64,000 bases of DNA from Neurospora tetrasperma FGSC 2508 (GCF_000213175.1 NW_009799104.1:1987724-2051723); one strand, 5' to 3'. Positions 34,103 to 45,342 are shown, numbered from the stretch's first letter. Translations and numbers: made by a program. Notes: a model not told the origin generated them from the sequence alone.

Positions 34103-34807
34103 CTATTTGACATCGTTACTATCCGCCTCCTCACCATTTACCTCCTTGTTCTCCTGTGCTTTTCTCCGAATCCTCGCTACCTTGACAGCCTCCTTCTTGA
34201 GCAACTTGTCCGCTTCCTTACCCACTTCATCCGCCCACCTCGCGGCTCTAATCTTGATCAAGTTCGCCGAGCGCCGGGTCGAATAATTGATGGGGGCATC
34301 CCCCACCACGCCGTTCCTCAGAGTCCCCAAAAGGCTCGCGATAAGCATCATTCCCTCGGCGTTAATAGCCTCGTCAATGTCTTCCGTCAAGTACATCACG
34401 AACTTTCTCCTTCCTGGTTCGTTCTGGATCTCAAAGTCGCACAGGGGCTCCTTAGCATGTAATGAATCTGCCTCTGGTGCATCTTCTGTGGTAGGTGGGT
34501 CGATGATAATGAAATCGTCCTTCTCGGGGACACAGGGCGCGCAGAGAGTTGATGTGGACTTGAGGTTGTTGTGGCTCGTCGTGTTTTGCGTACCGTTTTT
34601 GGGTGAAAATTTGTTGAATAGAGGACCGCAGAGAGGGAGTGCCCATGTTGGTGCTGGCATGGGCTGATGATGCTCAACCTCTTTTGAGTAGGAAGCGTCC
34701 GTTTGGGTCGTCTCGATGGATTTGGTCTAGACTACGTCGGTCACTTCTTCTTTGGCTGAGGGCTTTGCCCTGAAGAGCTTCCGAAGGTGGGAAAAGAGAG
34801 AGAACAT
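34103..34807 (-). CDS. Orphan gene with in-frame TAG after codon 26
   Basis: From the ATG at 34807 the frame reads MFSLFSHLRKLFRAKPSAKE, meets TAG at 34729-34727, and then continues in the same frame to TAA at 34103. The longest ATG-started intact part is 34660-34103 (185 aa, MPAPTWALPLCGPLFNKF), with a helical, charged C-terminus (ARWADEVGKEADKLLKKE). The 22 sense codons between TAG and the second ATG also look coding (TKSIETTQTDASYSKEVEHH). A small intron could remove the TAG (donor GTAGTC or GTGACC, acceptor CATCAG, length 72 or 81 nt, both keeping frame), but no CTRAC branch is visible. Function unknown. Confidence 0.5.
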
Positions 34808-35852
34808 CTTGGGGATAATCGACTATCGCAATGGAGCGTAGATATGATCGCAGCAAGAATCGATTTGTTTATGGCAATTTTGGGTATTTCTTTCTACCGT
34901 TCTGTGGACATGTGTATCTTGAAGTCCAAGATCCTCAGCGGCGTGTTGCGTGTTGAGAAGTGTGGAAGAGACGGTGGACGGGGAACCCATACACTATGTA
35001 TACCATCAATTGTCTCCTTGTTTCCTTCGCTAGCCGACAAGTCGAGGCTCGTTCACGATTCCCAACTGATAAGGTTGGCAGACCTGCGCTTTGTTCGTTC
35101 CATTGTTTGTCGGCGGGGTATGTCAAAGGAGGATGCTGCTGCTTGTTGGATCCTGCATATCGCTGTTTGTTTAGTTGGATCCTGCATGTTGCATTGGACT
35201 TAACAACGTACCTCGACCGGCAGGTTATACTGTGGCAGCAACATTGCGAAATCGACACTTGAATATTTGCTTATCGTGAAGCGGTTTTTAAAGTGAAAGT
35301 GTCGACCCAACAGCAATGTTGGTGCTTGTTTCCCTTTTTGTATCGCCCTTGTCTGAGTCCCAACCGAGCCCATCATGCCTCCCGTTTCCAGTAACTTACA
35401 GTTTTCAACAACAAGTCATGTAAGGATGTGATGTTCGGAGTGCTGTTCGATTGTTTACATTATGCCGAATTCGTACGGTGTGGCCTGCAGGTGCCAGGCC
35501 CCCGGCCCTCGAAGACTTGCCGTTTGACATCCACACTTTCCACATTTGGCAAACCTTGGATCACAATGCTTTCTGCCTCACATTCATACTACTACCCTAG
35601 CCGTGATCATACGATAGGTATGTTACTTCTTCAAAACAACAAGACCCGCATTGGGCTCAGTCTTCTATGGAACCCAGATACTACATAGACCCGTCCATCG
35701 ATCCATTCACGCTTGTCCCAAGTCTTCTTTCTCTGCGCTTCAAGCCCGTCACTGAAGCGAACAATCTCATTCCTTCCTGGAAAACTTCCTTTCTAGCAAA
35801 CACGAGTGAGATATCTGATCTGTGTCCGTGATACGACAAGCATCAACCATCT
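34808..35852. other. Intergenic, no gene seen
   Basis: Promoter side of the TAG-containing orphan. A GTTGGATCCTGCAT unit occurs twice (about 35143-35186). No supported coding sequence. Confidence 0.4.
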
Positions 35853-36386
35853 TTATGCCTTTTTCTCACCTATTTCTTCACCTACTTCCCTAACTTCATC
35901 CTTGTATGCTCTTCCTATCTTGCGCAATTCCTCATTTTGCTTCTCAAAAATTGCCGAAACTACCAGCGCTTGCTTGTGCATGTCTGCCCACATTTTTGCC
36001 CACTCTTCTTGGACGATCATCGGTATCGGGGCAATTGACTCATTTGCTGCTCTGGCCTCCCGCGGGAGTCTCTCCTTTCCGTGAGAAAACAGTCTGAAGA
36101 GTCCAGGAAGCCTTTTATCGATAGACGCTGCCGCTTCTCTAGCAACTTCCGAACGATCCTTGGTCGTTTGGACTTTTGAGGGATAATGGGTCCCCAAACA
36201 ACTCCATGGGCTCGGTTCGGCATCCAAGTCCGATGATGACTGACGGACAGTCTGGGTCGGCTCGATTTGCTCCTCAGATGGCCTCTGAGCTTCCGTGGCA
36301 GTTGTTAGGTTGTCTTTCTGGCCAGCTTTAGCCTTCCAAAATGACGCAGAGAGCGCGCTGCGCAATTCTTGAAATGTAAATGGCAT
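35853..36386 (-). CDS. Orphan protein, 177 aa
   Basis: A single-exon ATG frame: MPFTFQELRSALSASFWKAK, a polar middle with S/T/Q, then KRLPGLFRLFSHGKERLPRE and a helical C-terminus (WAKMWADMHKQALVVSAIFEKQNEELRK, up to EEIGEKKA). No signal peptide, TM or known motif. The LFRLFSHGK segment faintly recalls MFSLFSHLRKLF of the neighbouring orphan at 34807, but the similarity is too short to claim paralogy. A further - strand ATG frame upstream (36744-36328, 138 codons) overlaps its start and is not called. Confidence 0.5.
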   Translation of the reverse strand: MPFTFQELRSALSASFWKAKAGQKDNLTTATEAQRPSEEQIEPTQTVRQSSSDLDAEPSPWSCLGTHYPSKVQTTKDRSEVAREAAASIDKRLPGLFRLFSHGKERLPREARAANESIAPIPMIVQEEWAKMWADMHKQALVVSAIFEKQNEELRKIGRAYKDEVREVGEEIGEKKA

Positions 36387-37153
36387 TGTTGCTTGGGTAC
36401 ATGTACGTCGCTAACAGCGGTGAGATAGATCTTGATATTCTCGATATACAAGTACAAGGAGTTTTTGCTCTCTCGCTCAAGATGTGAAAGAGCTCGGAGG
36501 TGAAGTCCTGGGTAATGACTGGTTCTCGTTGGTTATACGGAAAAAGATGCCTTTCACTTGCTGTGTTCCCTGAATACAAGGTCGAAGGAAGGTGATCTAT
36601 ATACACCTGAAATTCGTAAGGGGATAAGAAGGGCTTCAGCAACCTGGAAGTGTGTAACCGCCCTTGTCTGTGATGATACGCCCGATTAGGATGAATCATC
36701 AGAATAGGTAGTGTATCATCCTTGTGCATGATCAAGATTCCCATGGTGCTCTTTGTGCCAGTATCCCTTGTTGATTTCGAGGCGTGTGTTGGTGCCGCCT
36801 GCTGCCCGTGAAGCGGCTACGACACTTCGCTCCGAGTCAAAGAACAAATGAGCCGCAGTTGTAGCAGTAATCTGTTGGGTCAGACAGGACTTATGTCTTT
36901 CATATGATGCACTTAGATGCCGGGTCAGTGGCTGACGTTTTAGTCATGCTTTGATCAGCTCCCTGGGGCTTTTACTTGGACCAGATCCACTGTCATCGTA
37001 GAGTTTGGCTGACGAGCAATCGCTCATTAAGAAAGCATCATTGTTGCTACATATATCTTTGTAAATATAGGTACTCATCAGTTTACCTCCCATCCTCGTA
37101 GTCTAGTAACCACCGAACTCTCCTCACAAGAAAACCCGACGAGATGTGCAAAG
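36387..37153. other. Intergenic
   Basis: Contains an unsupported - strand frame (36744-36328, MGILIMHKDD...) that could be a leader ORF. Nothing else seen. Confidence 0.3.
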
Positions 37154-37366
37154 ATGAAAGCAACACAGAGATCAACCATGTCACCACGGGCAGACAACAT
37201 CCGACGTCGGCCACCAAGATTTCACAAAGGCAGACGTGTGATTTCCAAGATCAAGGCAGTGATGGTGGTGTCGGCGGTAGCAATCGTAAAAGTGATAGCG
37301 CCAAAACTGTTGGTTCCGTTGGCAACAGTGGGCATTGTAAGGGTTCGACCTTCTGACAAGAAATGA
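37154..37366 (+). CDS. Possible small basic membrane protein, 70 aa
   Basis: ATG frame with a very basic N-terminus (RRRPPRFHKGRRVISK) followed by one hydrophobic segment (MVVSAVAIVKVIAPKLLVPL) and stop. A second 70-codon ATG frame in another phase overlaps almost exactly (37144-37356), so one may be chance. It lies 98 bp before the assembly gap. Weak candidate. Confidence 0.3.
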   Translation: MKATQRSTMSPRADNIRRRPPRFHKGRRVISKIKAVMVVSAVAIVKVIAPKLLVPLATVGIVRVRPSDKK

Positions 37367-37463
37367 CGGGCGAGTGGCTATCGCTGGAGGAAAAGAGTTA
37401 AACGTTTTTCAGGTTGTGCTATCGCATTTACTCAAAACAAAAACGATGGCATTACCCCCCCCC

Positions 37464-38261
37464 NNNNNNNNNNNNNNNNNNNNNNNNNNNNNNNNNNNNN
37501 NNNNNNNNNNNNNNNNNNNNNNNNNNNNNNNNNNNNNNNNNNNNNNNNNNNNNNNNNNNNNNNNNNNNNNNNNNNNNNNNNNNNNNNNNNNNNNNNNNNN
37601 NNNNNNNNNNNNNNNNNNNNNNNNNNNNNNNNNNNNNNNNNNNNNNNNNNNNNNNNNNNNNNNNNNNNNNNNNNNNNNNNNNNNNNNNNNNNNNNNNNNN
37701 NNNNNNNNNNNNNNNNNNNNNNNNNNNNNNNNNNNNNNNNNNNNNNNNNNNNNNNNNNNNNNNNNNNNNNNNNNNNNNNNNNNNNNNNNNNNNNNNNNNN
37801 NNNNNNNNNNNNNNNNNNNNNNNNNNNNNNNNNNNNNNNNNNNNNNNNNNNNNNNNNNNNNNNNNNNNNNNNNNNNNNNNNNNNNNNNNNNNNNNNNNNN
37901 NNNNNNNNNNNNNNNNNNNNNNNNNNNNNNNNNNNNNNNNNNNNNNNNNNNNNNNNNNNNNNNNNNNNNNNNNNNNNNNNNNNNNNNNNNNNNNNNNNNN
38001 NNNNNNNNNNNNNNNNNNNNNNNNNNNNNNNNNNNNNNNNNNNNNNNNNNNNNNNNNNNNNNNNNNNNNNNNNNNNNNNNNNNNNNNNNNNNNNNNNNNN
38101 NNNNNNNNNNNNNNNNNNNNNNNNNNNNNNNNNNNNNNNNNNNNNNNNNNNNNNNNNNNNNNNNNNNNNNNNNNNNNNNNNNNNNNNNNNNNNNNNNNNN
38201 NNNNNNNNNNNNNNNNNNNNNNNNNNNNNNNNNNNNNNNNNNNNNNNNNNNNNNNNNNNNN
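37464..38261. other. Assembly gap (798 N)
   Basis: A run of N bordered by C10 on the left and C6 on the right, so the unresolved sequence probably begins and ends in poly-C. Frames running through it are meaningless. Confidence 0.99.
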
Positions 38262-38531
38262 CCCCCCAAGCTCGTATCATGTCTTTCCAGTTCCTTTATT
38301 CTATCTACCTAGTCCACTTCGATCCACCGCCTATCCCAGGTACCCTTCTATCGGAAAGAGATGTAGACCCGTTCCCTTCACTGCCTTGAGCAACGCTTGC
38401 ATCTTCCGTAGTACAATTTCTTGAACCAATGGTACAGAGCTACCATTAAATGTCCGCCTAAATCCTAGTCAGCTGTTTGTACATTGGATGAAGCTATACA
38501 CGAAGATGAACATAAATGTGTAATGCGCACT

Positions 38532-38951
38532 TCACTGTGGTCTTAAAGGTCTCCGAGTTCCAAATTTGAGCCAAAATAACTTTTGATTTTCGTCCTCCTC
38601 CCTTTTCCTCTTCAGCCTTTCTTCGCGTCGCCTGTCGTCTAACTCGTCCTTGAGCTCCTGCAGCACCTCGGAGCTGGGTATTGAATTTTCCATGTCTGCA
38701 CCTCGACCTGAAAGAGTAGCATGTGGTTTGCATAACCCTTCCTGTATCAAGATTTTCAAGACATTCTTGCGAAACTCGCGAGGATCGCCTTGGATTTCGT
38801 TCTCTTCGAAGAAAAAATCCATCAGAATATCGAAAAGCCAACTGTGAAAATCATGGGTCGCCGGATCCACGAGGAGGGACACTAATTTTTCCTCGCTTAC
38901 AGGAGACAGGTCCTTCTGCGAGACATCCTGGCCGTCAATCGGGTTCTCCAT
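38532..38951 (-). CDS. Orphan protein, 139 aa
   Basis: ATG frame starting MENPIDGQDVSQKDLSPVSE, with a compact helical core (HDFHSWLFDILMDFFFEEN, FRKNVLKILIQEG) and a highly charged C-terminus (DDRRREERLKRKREEDENQK). An in-frame ATG upstream at 39050 would add 33 residues that include a duplicated QRFSL unit from a tandem DNA repeat; I prefer the shorter start because the upstream part is repeat-derived. The acidic/hydrophobic core followed by a basic tail could bind nucleic acid or protein; not recognised. Confidence 0.5.
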   Translation of the reverse strand: MENPIDGQDVSQKDLSPVSEEKLVSLLVDPATHDFHSWLFDILMDFFFEENEIQGDPREFRKNVLKILIQEGLCKPHATLSGRGADMENSIPSSEVLQELKDELDDRRREERLKRKREEDENQKLFWLKFGTRRPLRPQ

Positions 38952-38993
38952 GGTTACTAGCGGGCTGTGCGGTTGTGTACGGCGTGGTATGCC

Positions 38994-39032
38994 GAGTGAG
39001 AAGCGTTGTATGGCGAGTGAGAAGCGTTGTCT
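38994..39032. repeat. Short tandem duplication, about 20 bp x2
   Basis: CGAGTGAGAAGCGTTGT occurs twice in tandem in the leader of the 139-aa orphan, with a related start in each copy. Confidence 0.75.
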
Positions 39033-39050
39033 TTTGCTGTGCGAAGGCAT

Positions 39051-40039
39051 ACTAAACACCTCTGGGCGCAATAAATCTCCACTGAGAGGCTCTGAGGGTT
39101 TAGCTGGCTATGATGAGTTCCCGCGTGATGAAATCCCGAACGTGTATCGATCTTCTCGGGAAGATGAGTCGAGGGATCCGAGACAAATATAAGATTTCAC
39201 GAGCCAGTGCCGACTGCTTCTGCACATTCAACCCACAATGAGCCATTCGAGCGCTTTTACCGCCATCCGTTAAAGGCCATTGTACCACCAGCGTCGTCCA
39301 ATCTCCGTGCCGCTGAACAGGGCTCGTAGAGGGTCTTTGTCAAGCCAACAAAGGACTGGCCGTTGGGTCTTGGATAGGGAACCTTCCTCTCCCGTTTGTC
39401 AGCGGCGGAACCGAAGACCTGGTATGCACAACTCGAAAATTCGTAGGTTCAGCGTTCATAGGTACAACCAAGTCTAGTGGCAGCAGGTTCAGATCAAAAA
39501 CTACTTAGCAAACCATCAGTGACAGATTGAACAACACCGAAGCGGATAATCGTTCACCAGGACCATGGTGTCAAATCATCTCACCCTTCATCATCTTCCT
39601 ATACTCCATTCCTGTGAACGTTGGACAACCGTACCTGAGCAACAGCGCCAACGCTCGTGACGCCGTCCGCCATCTGTGTGTGAGTCCATCACCGCCCTCA
39701 ACACCCCTTTATTCCCAATACACCCGTAAACGCGCTGCCGAGGTACGATGCAAGCCAAACACCGTTTACCTACACATCCAAGCCACACTCACCCAGTCCT
39801 ACCTAATCATGCTCGACATCCATTCCAACCCAATCAACGCACCAGAGAGGTAGTATAATCTCAAGCCTACCATTCTCCTGCAAGTTCAAACAAGTCAAAA
39901 AGAGACCCCAACGCAACCAACAACAGCCTAAGTAGTATCTCACCTTGCCTATCTACACCACGCTCACTACATACCTGTACCTTGACCAAATCATAAAAAA
40001 AGGGCATCCAACCAAAAACCACGACCTTTCCATTGAAGG

Positions 40040-40078
<39 letters not shown>

Positions 40079-40236
40079 CTAGGAAAAACAAACAAACCAA
40101 GCAAAACATGGAAGAAGATCTCCCCAAAAGCCCCGCCCAGCTCGACGCCCTCTCGTGCCTGGTGGTAATCAAGGACTCGGCTTTGAAGAACAACCCCGAG
40201 GTCGCAGGGAACCCCACAGCCACTTGAAGGTGACAA
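39051..40236. other. Intergenic with A-homopolymer
   Basis: A run of about 38 A lies at about 40039-40076. A GTGAGT donor-like site follows a short open frame on + near 39680, and + and - frames of modest length exist at 39527-39853, none with a supportable start and stop structure. Confidence 0.3.
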
Positions 40237-40561
40237 TTAAAAGACTGAAGGGTTCCAAAGATCAGGCCCCCGAGGAGTCCAGGTAGTGGGTACTATAGCA
40301 GCTACTATGTTCGTGACACATCCGGGCAGAGGATTCGAGTCTGCGTTTGGGTTTGGGCCTAGTTCGCACTGCTCGCGTAGTTTGTTGTGCCGTTCGTATG
40401 GTCCGTCTAGGTAAGGCAAGAGAGAGAAAAGATGGTTGAGCAAGAGATGGTAGACGAGCGATGAGCAGCCTGAATTGGTGTCAGCTACATAATGGGATCA
40501 TCAAGGGAGAGGTTGATGGTGAGAGACAGACATACGTACTTTGGTTGAGCCAGCAATTTTG
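40237..40561 (-). CDS. Possible small spliced gene (partial model)
   Basis: On the minus strand a textbook fungal intron (40539-40470, 70 nt) has GTACGT, AGCTGACACC branch and AATTCAG. The exon after it (40469-40237) reads CSSLVYHLLLNHLFSLLPY, then DGPYERHNKLREQCELG and ends DLWNPSVF stop. In the matching phase the upstream exon would be 22 nt (40561-40540), bounded by a TATAG acceptor, so at least one more 5' exon is missing from my model. It may instead be noncoding. It ends within 320 bp of the HECT gene's 3' end. Confidence 0.3.
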
Positions 40562-40878
40562 CTATACAGGAACGAGTGAACAAGTTTATTATCAAGATAG
40601 GTAAAGTCGTGCGAAGAAAAGGAAGTATATCACAAAGTCAGAATTCCAAATTGGACAACGCTTTTCCTCTCTCTCCCATTCCGCTATGTATATAAGGACT
40701 TCTTTTGACACGCCTTGCAATTATCCCAGCAGCGAATCCTGCTTGAACAGGTTACGCTACTCCGTATCATACTTATCTTCGCTTTTTGCCATTATGTATA
40801 GCCCGTCATTTTTTTTTTTTTTTTTTTTCCTATTTCCACACTACCACACCCCACCATCGCGAAGTCGACAGAGAAAGG

Positions 40879-43800
40879 TCAGGCAAATCCGAAACCCTGG
40901 GCATTCTCCAACGCCATAGCCAGCCTTTCCCTCAACATCTCCTTATCTTTGTACTCCGGTAGCAGAAGGATGCCGTAACACGTATAAGCAGTAGGTAGTC
41001 TCGGAGCCTTTTTCTTCTTCTCTTTTGGTGCTGCTTCCTCATGCTGCTCCCCACTGCCGCTGCGGGTACTGGGACGTCTTGCCCGATGACTAAGAGAGCT
41101 TCTTTCGCTCCTCCGTCTTCTGTGTCCATTAGCTGAGGAAGTAGAGGGTCTTTGCGCCGGCGTCGCCGGCTGCGGCGGCGGCGTGTTTTCCTGCTGTTGC
41201 TGCCTTGCATCATCCTCGGCGGCGTTGTTATTGTTGGTGGCAGAACCTTCAGGAGCCTCCTGGGCCTGAGCTTGGGCCCGAGCATGGTTCTCGCCACTAT
41301 CTTCAATAACGACCTCGCCACGACGAACCCCGTCGTCCTCCTCTTCCTCTTGCTCATGCTGCCCCCAGAAATCCTCCTCTTCGGAAGTATACTCATCAGA
41401 GCTGTATTCACCTTGCACCTCCCACCCCTCGTCGGTAGTATATGGCTCTTCATCTTCTTCATCTTCTTCATCCACATCAGTATAATCCTCCTTACCGTTC
41501 CTCTGAAGCGTGAAAACCAGGTTCTTGACGCCTCCGACCGGCAATCTGTCGCTGGCCGTGACGAACTCCAGCAGCCGCCTCTTCATCTTATCGTCGTACT
41601 TCTTCACAATGCTCCAGAAATCGCGGACCGTTCGGTGGGATGCGTCCCAGTCTACGTAGCGCGTGTACCGCTGGAGTTCGGCGATGTCGATCTCCTGTAC
41701 GCCTTCGACTAGGGATTGCAGGAGGGAAGGGGTCAGCAGTGACAGGGACTTGGGGTGGAGACAAGTGCGGAAGCCGCGCGCAAAGGCCTCGAATTGCGGG
41801 CGGACGGATACATCGGTCAGGTAACGGATGTAATCAGACACGAACTGCTCGCGGTTGGCAGCTGTGACGAGTGGCGCTTCTTCTTCAAGTGGGAGGGCAG
41901 AGGCGGAAGACGAGGCGTCACTGAGTCTTCGAAAGGCAGGGGAGAATTGAGGCCAGGGTTCTTCCCGAGAGAAGGCATCCGTTTCGGCGGCCGACTTGCC
42001 GCTGCGAGAGGAAATGGGCGGAGGTGGAGGCGTCATGAGCTTCGTCACTTGTTCGCCGAAGCTCTCAACCGAGAACTCGTAAGTGCGAGCAAACACATCT
42101 TCGACCGAACCACCCATCTCCTTTTCATCCCAGTCGAGGAGCATGGTTAGCCCGCTGACGAGATCTGGCCAGCCATCTGCGATATGGTCGAGATCGGTAA
42201 CGGGTTCGCCGAGGAGTTTGGCGTAAAGCGCCTTGGGGAAGGTGACTGGAAGGGTGAGGCCATTGTAGACGGCTAAAGACATGAGCAGTCCTATAAGCTC
42301 AAACTTCCATTCCTCCACCACGGACCCAGGCTGGAACCATGTCATCTTGGTTCTCTCATCTACCGTGAACGCGCCATAGTCAGGGTTCAAGGCCTCTGCC
42401 ATCGCCAGGCGGAAGAACTCCTGCTGGACACCACCAGAGTCGAAACCTTCTTCGCCAGCACGCTCACCGAGATGGATCTTGAGCGGCCGCATGATTTCCC
42501 GCTCCTCGCGCCGCCACAGCTGGTCGAAAGCATCCCTAATAACCCTATTGCGTCTGATTTCTAGGACAAGGTACTTGGAACTGGCAACCTTGAGCTTGTC
42601 CATGATAACCCGTTTATGGTGCTCATTCATCGGGCTAGATCTACCCATATAGACCTCGAACCTCTCCTGGATCGAGGCCGACTGCTCGTAATAGCGGTTC
42701 ATGCGTGAAAGGTTGATGGCTCGGAAGAAGCCCACTAGCGTATTGCTGTCGAACAGGTAAGGGAAATCTAGCAAGTGCAGCTTCTTGCGGGTAGAAGCGT
42801 GCGCGAGCCAGCCCACTGGCGCTTCCACTACGTCTAATCGATCGGCAAAGTACTTGGAGTGAAACTGGACGTCGCCGAGTAGGAGGTCCTCCCGTTTCTT
42901 GTCTATCGTTAAAGGGAAACGTCAGTATTGTGGACAAGCTATCAAGAATGGGTTAAGAAATAACATACGCATAGTATCGATGAGGGCCAGGGCACCACCA
43001 AAGGGCCCATCTCCAGGCACCTCGGGGTTACCATCCCACTCTTTGATCATCACAGCTCTTGCCCAGTCAAGCAAAAGAATAGGAACGCGCGTTTCATGAA
43101 CGGTGCGGTCCAAGAAGGGAAAGTTGAGGATGTACAAGGCATCCTCGTTCAAATAATCCAGTTGCGAGAATAGGGGTGTAAGCACGTCATGTTCTTTGGT
43201 ATCATCGTCTGCAGAGTTGGACCTCTTCAGCTCATCAAAATAACGACGTGTGGGGATGGCTGCAAGAACCCGTTTAGCAAGACGAAGGGCCAGTTCGTCA
43301 GAGAAAGCATCCTCGTACTGGAGACACAGATCAGTGGGTTGAGAAGCTGGCGAGCCACTGCCAGCAAATATCAGACCGTGAGCCCTTATTCTCGACATGT
43401 CATATAGCTGTCTATCGTCATTTACCAAAGGGGCCGCAGCGACCAGGGCATGTAGACAAATGGACAAAAGCCGACCAGCCTCCTCGTTTGATAGTGCCTT
43501 CTCGGACTTGGGAAAAAGCTTTGTGGTTCGTGAACGAAGAGACTGGAGCGTCTTTGGCGGAGCGAACAGACTGGCAGCAGCCATCCACAGACTATGGAAG
43601 ACTAGGGTGGGGCAAATTCGTGTCATGCGTAGCATGCAATACCACAGCGTTTCCGAATCGTAGAGTTGCCCGTTTGTGGTGAAAGATCGGATAGCTTGAT
43701 GCGGATCACTCAACACATGGAAGAGAGATTGCTCCACAAACAGCTTCCATTCCAGTTTCATGTTGGGTGAACGAGCGCGTTTGGGGTCAAGCTTCCTCTC

Positions 43801-45342
43801 TAGCTCCTTACGTTGATCCGCGTATCCCTTGTGGAACTTGGTTACTGCTCGTGGTTCCAGGATGTGGCTTTCGGCGGTGCCATCCTCCTGTATGACATCG
43901 CACACAAAGTCGACGACCCGGGGGTCGAGCCTTGACAAAGTCTGAGGCAGTATGTGATCATCCTCGGAATCGGATTCGATCTCAACTGCTCGTTTTCCCC
44001 CTTGAACGCCAGCAGCCCCGGACTCGGAGGTCACTTTTGACGAATGACTCGCTTCATTGCTTTTGGAACCATCTAATTGCCCGCGAATGCCAGCCTTGGG
44101 TCTCAGATCGGCAGACTTGGGAGGCATCTTCTCTAAACTGACATGGTCAAAGTAGCCGGCCGACGAAAGCTGGGAGATGGGACGTGTAAGTGTCGAGCCA
44201 GCTGCCTTGAGACCTCGCAATCCTTTGTCTGCGGTACCGTTGGGGCGAGTATCCGTGGTGAAATGGTCAATCGATAGTTTGCGCTTAGGCTTTGGGCCGG
44301 ATGATGCCCGAACTCTTGCACTCGAGTTCCGGCGGTGGCCATTAGGGCGATGTGGCTGTTGGCTTGGCTGTTCGCTTGCTGGTCTGACCTCCTTCACTGC
44401 CGTTTTCTCATTGTCCTCGTTTTGCTTCCATTCGCCATTCGTTTCTATATCCTTGGGCCTATCCTCCTTAAGAGGAGCGGGCGGTACGACTTGTCCAGCG
44501 CCCGATTGTTGACTCGACAATCCGCTCTTTGAGGCTTTTGGCGCTCCAGCCTGGCCATTTACTGGAATTGCCGGCTCGCTTGCTTCGTAAGCTTTTGCAA
44601 GTCGCGACATCTCTTCCATGGCAGCTGGGGTGAGCCACTCCATCATCTTGAAAGCAACGGTTCCAAACACATTTGCGGCGAAGGATCGGTAGTCTTTGCT
44701 TGTCGGCCTCTCTATCACCCTGAAACCTGGCTCATCCTTCTTTGCATGTTGGCTTGGGCTTTTCGGTCGTTCCTTGTCCTTCCCACTGTCATTATTTGGT
44801 GTCTTGTTTCCTTTTCCGCCTCCTGTATTCTTGGGTGAACTTGCGTCGCCAGCACCATTGGGCCCCTTGGTGGAAAATGTTTTCGGAGCTGGCGAGAAAC
44901 GAAGTGAGTTGAGAGCGGCCGGTGGTGCCTTGGGTAACCGCAAACCAGGACACAGTCCATTCTCAGGATTGTCCTGGCTCGCCAGGTAAATGGCCAAGGT
45001 CCTCGCGCTCGTGGTATTGTATCGTCGGATGGGTGCTCGGCCAGCAAGCCTCCTACGGCAAGTGAAGCATGTTGAAGTTGTACAGTTTTCGTTGCCGCAG
45101 CCCTCGCGGAGTTGGAAGATGAACTTTTGGACTAGAAGCTGGAAGTTGTGTCTTCGACTAGCCTTGTGAACAGCGTAGACTTTCCTGGGATTGTCAATCT
45201 CCTCCACCAACTCCCTCAACTCCTCCGGGGCATCCCATGGTAGTCTGGCAAAGCGCGCTTCCTCCCACAGGCCGGCCAGAACGTCTAACTCGGGGCTGTT
45301 GTTATGGGTAGCATCGGCTGGGCGGAGAGTATCTCGAGTCAT
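40879..45342 (-). CDS. AZUL-HECT E3 ubiquitin ligase (UBE3A/Hul4 type)
   Basis: Exons are 45342-42969 and 42902-40879, giving 1465 aa. The intron (66 nt, GTATGT...GATAG) restores TMHKKREDLLLGDVQF. The enzyme takes ubiquitin from an E2 onto its own Cys and passes it to substrate. An N-terminal AZUL-type zinc module (Cys82, 87, 92, 95 and Cys131) defines the UBE3A-like class. A long disordered region (about 145-480) is S/P/K-rich. The HECT N-lobe is clear (HLGERAGEEGFDSGGVQQEFF; PDYGAFT). The C-lobe ends RLPTAYTC then YGILLLPEY, with catalytic Cys1433. A 164-residue acidic/low-complexity insert (residues about 1262-1425) splits the C-lobe just before this. It is divergent from REI1. It corresponds in class to yeast Hul4, but the exact orthologue is not certain. 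Confidence 0.93.
41002..41493 (-). other. Low-complexity insertion inside HECT C-lobe
   Basis: Encodes residues about 1262-1425 between FTLQRNG and RLPTAYTC, which are nearly adjacent in typical HECT domains. It contains acidic runs (DEEDEEDEEP), NNNN, QQQQ, Pro-rich, Arg-rich (RRRRSERSS) and KKKK segments. Confidence 0.85.

Noticed and set aside
37374-38424. Long frames of 280-336 codons
   Set aside because: They run through the N gap and have no information.
40270-40345. GATTCGAGTC as a tRNA B box
   Set aside because: No A box at the right distance and no cloverleaf stems can be drawn.
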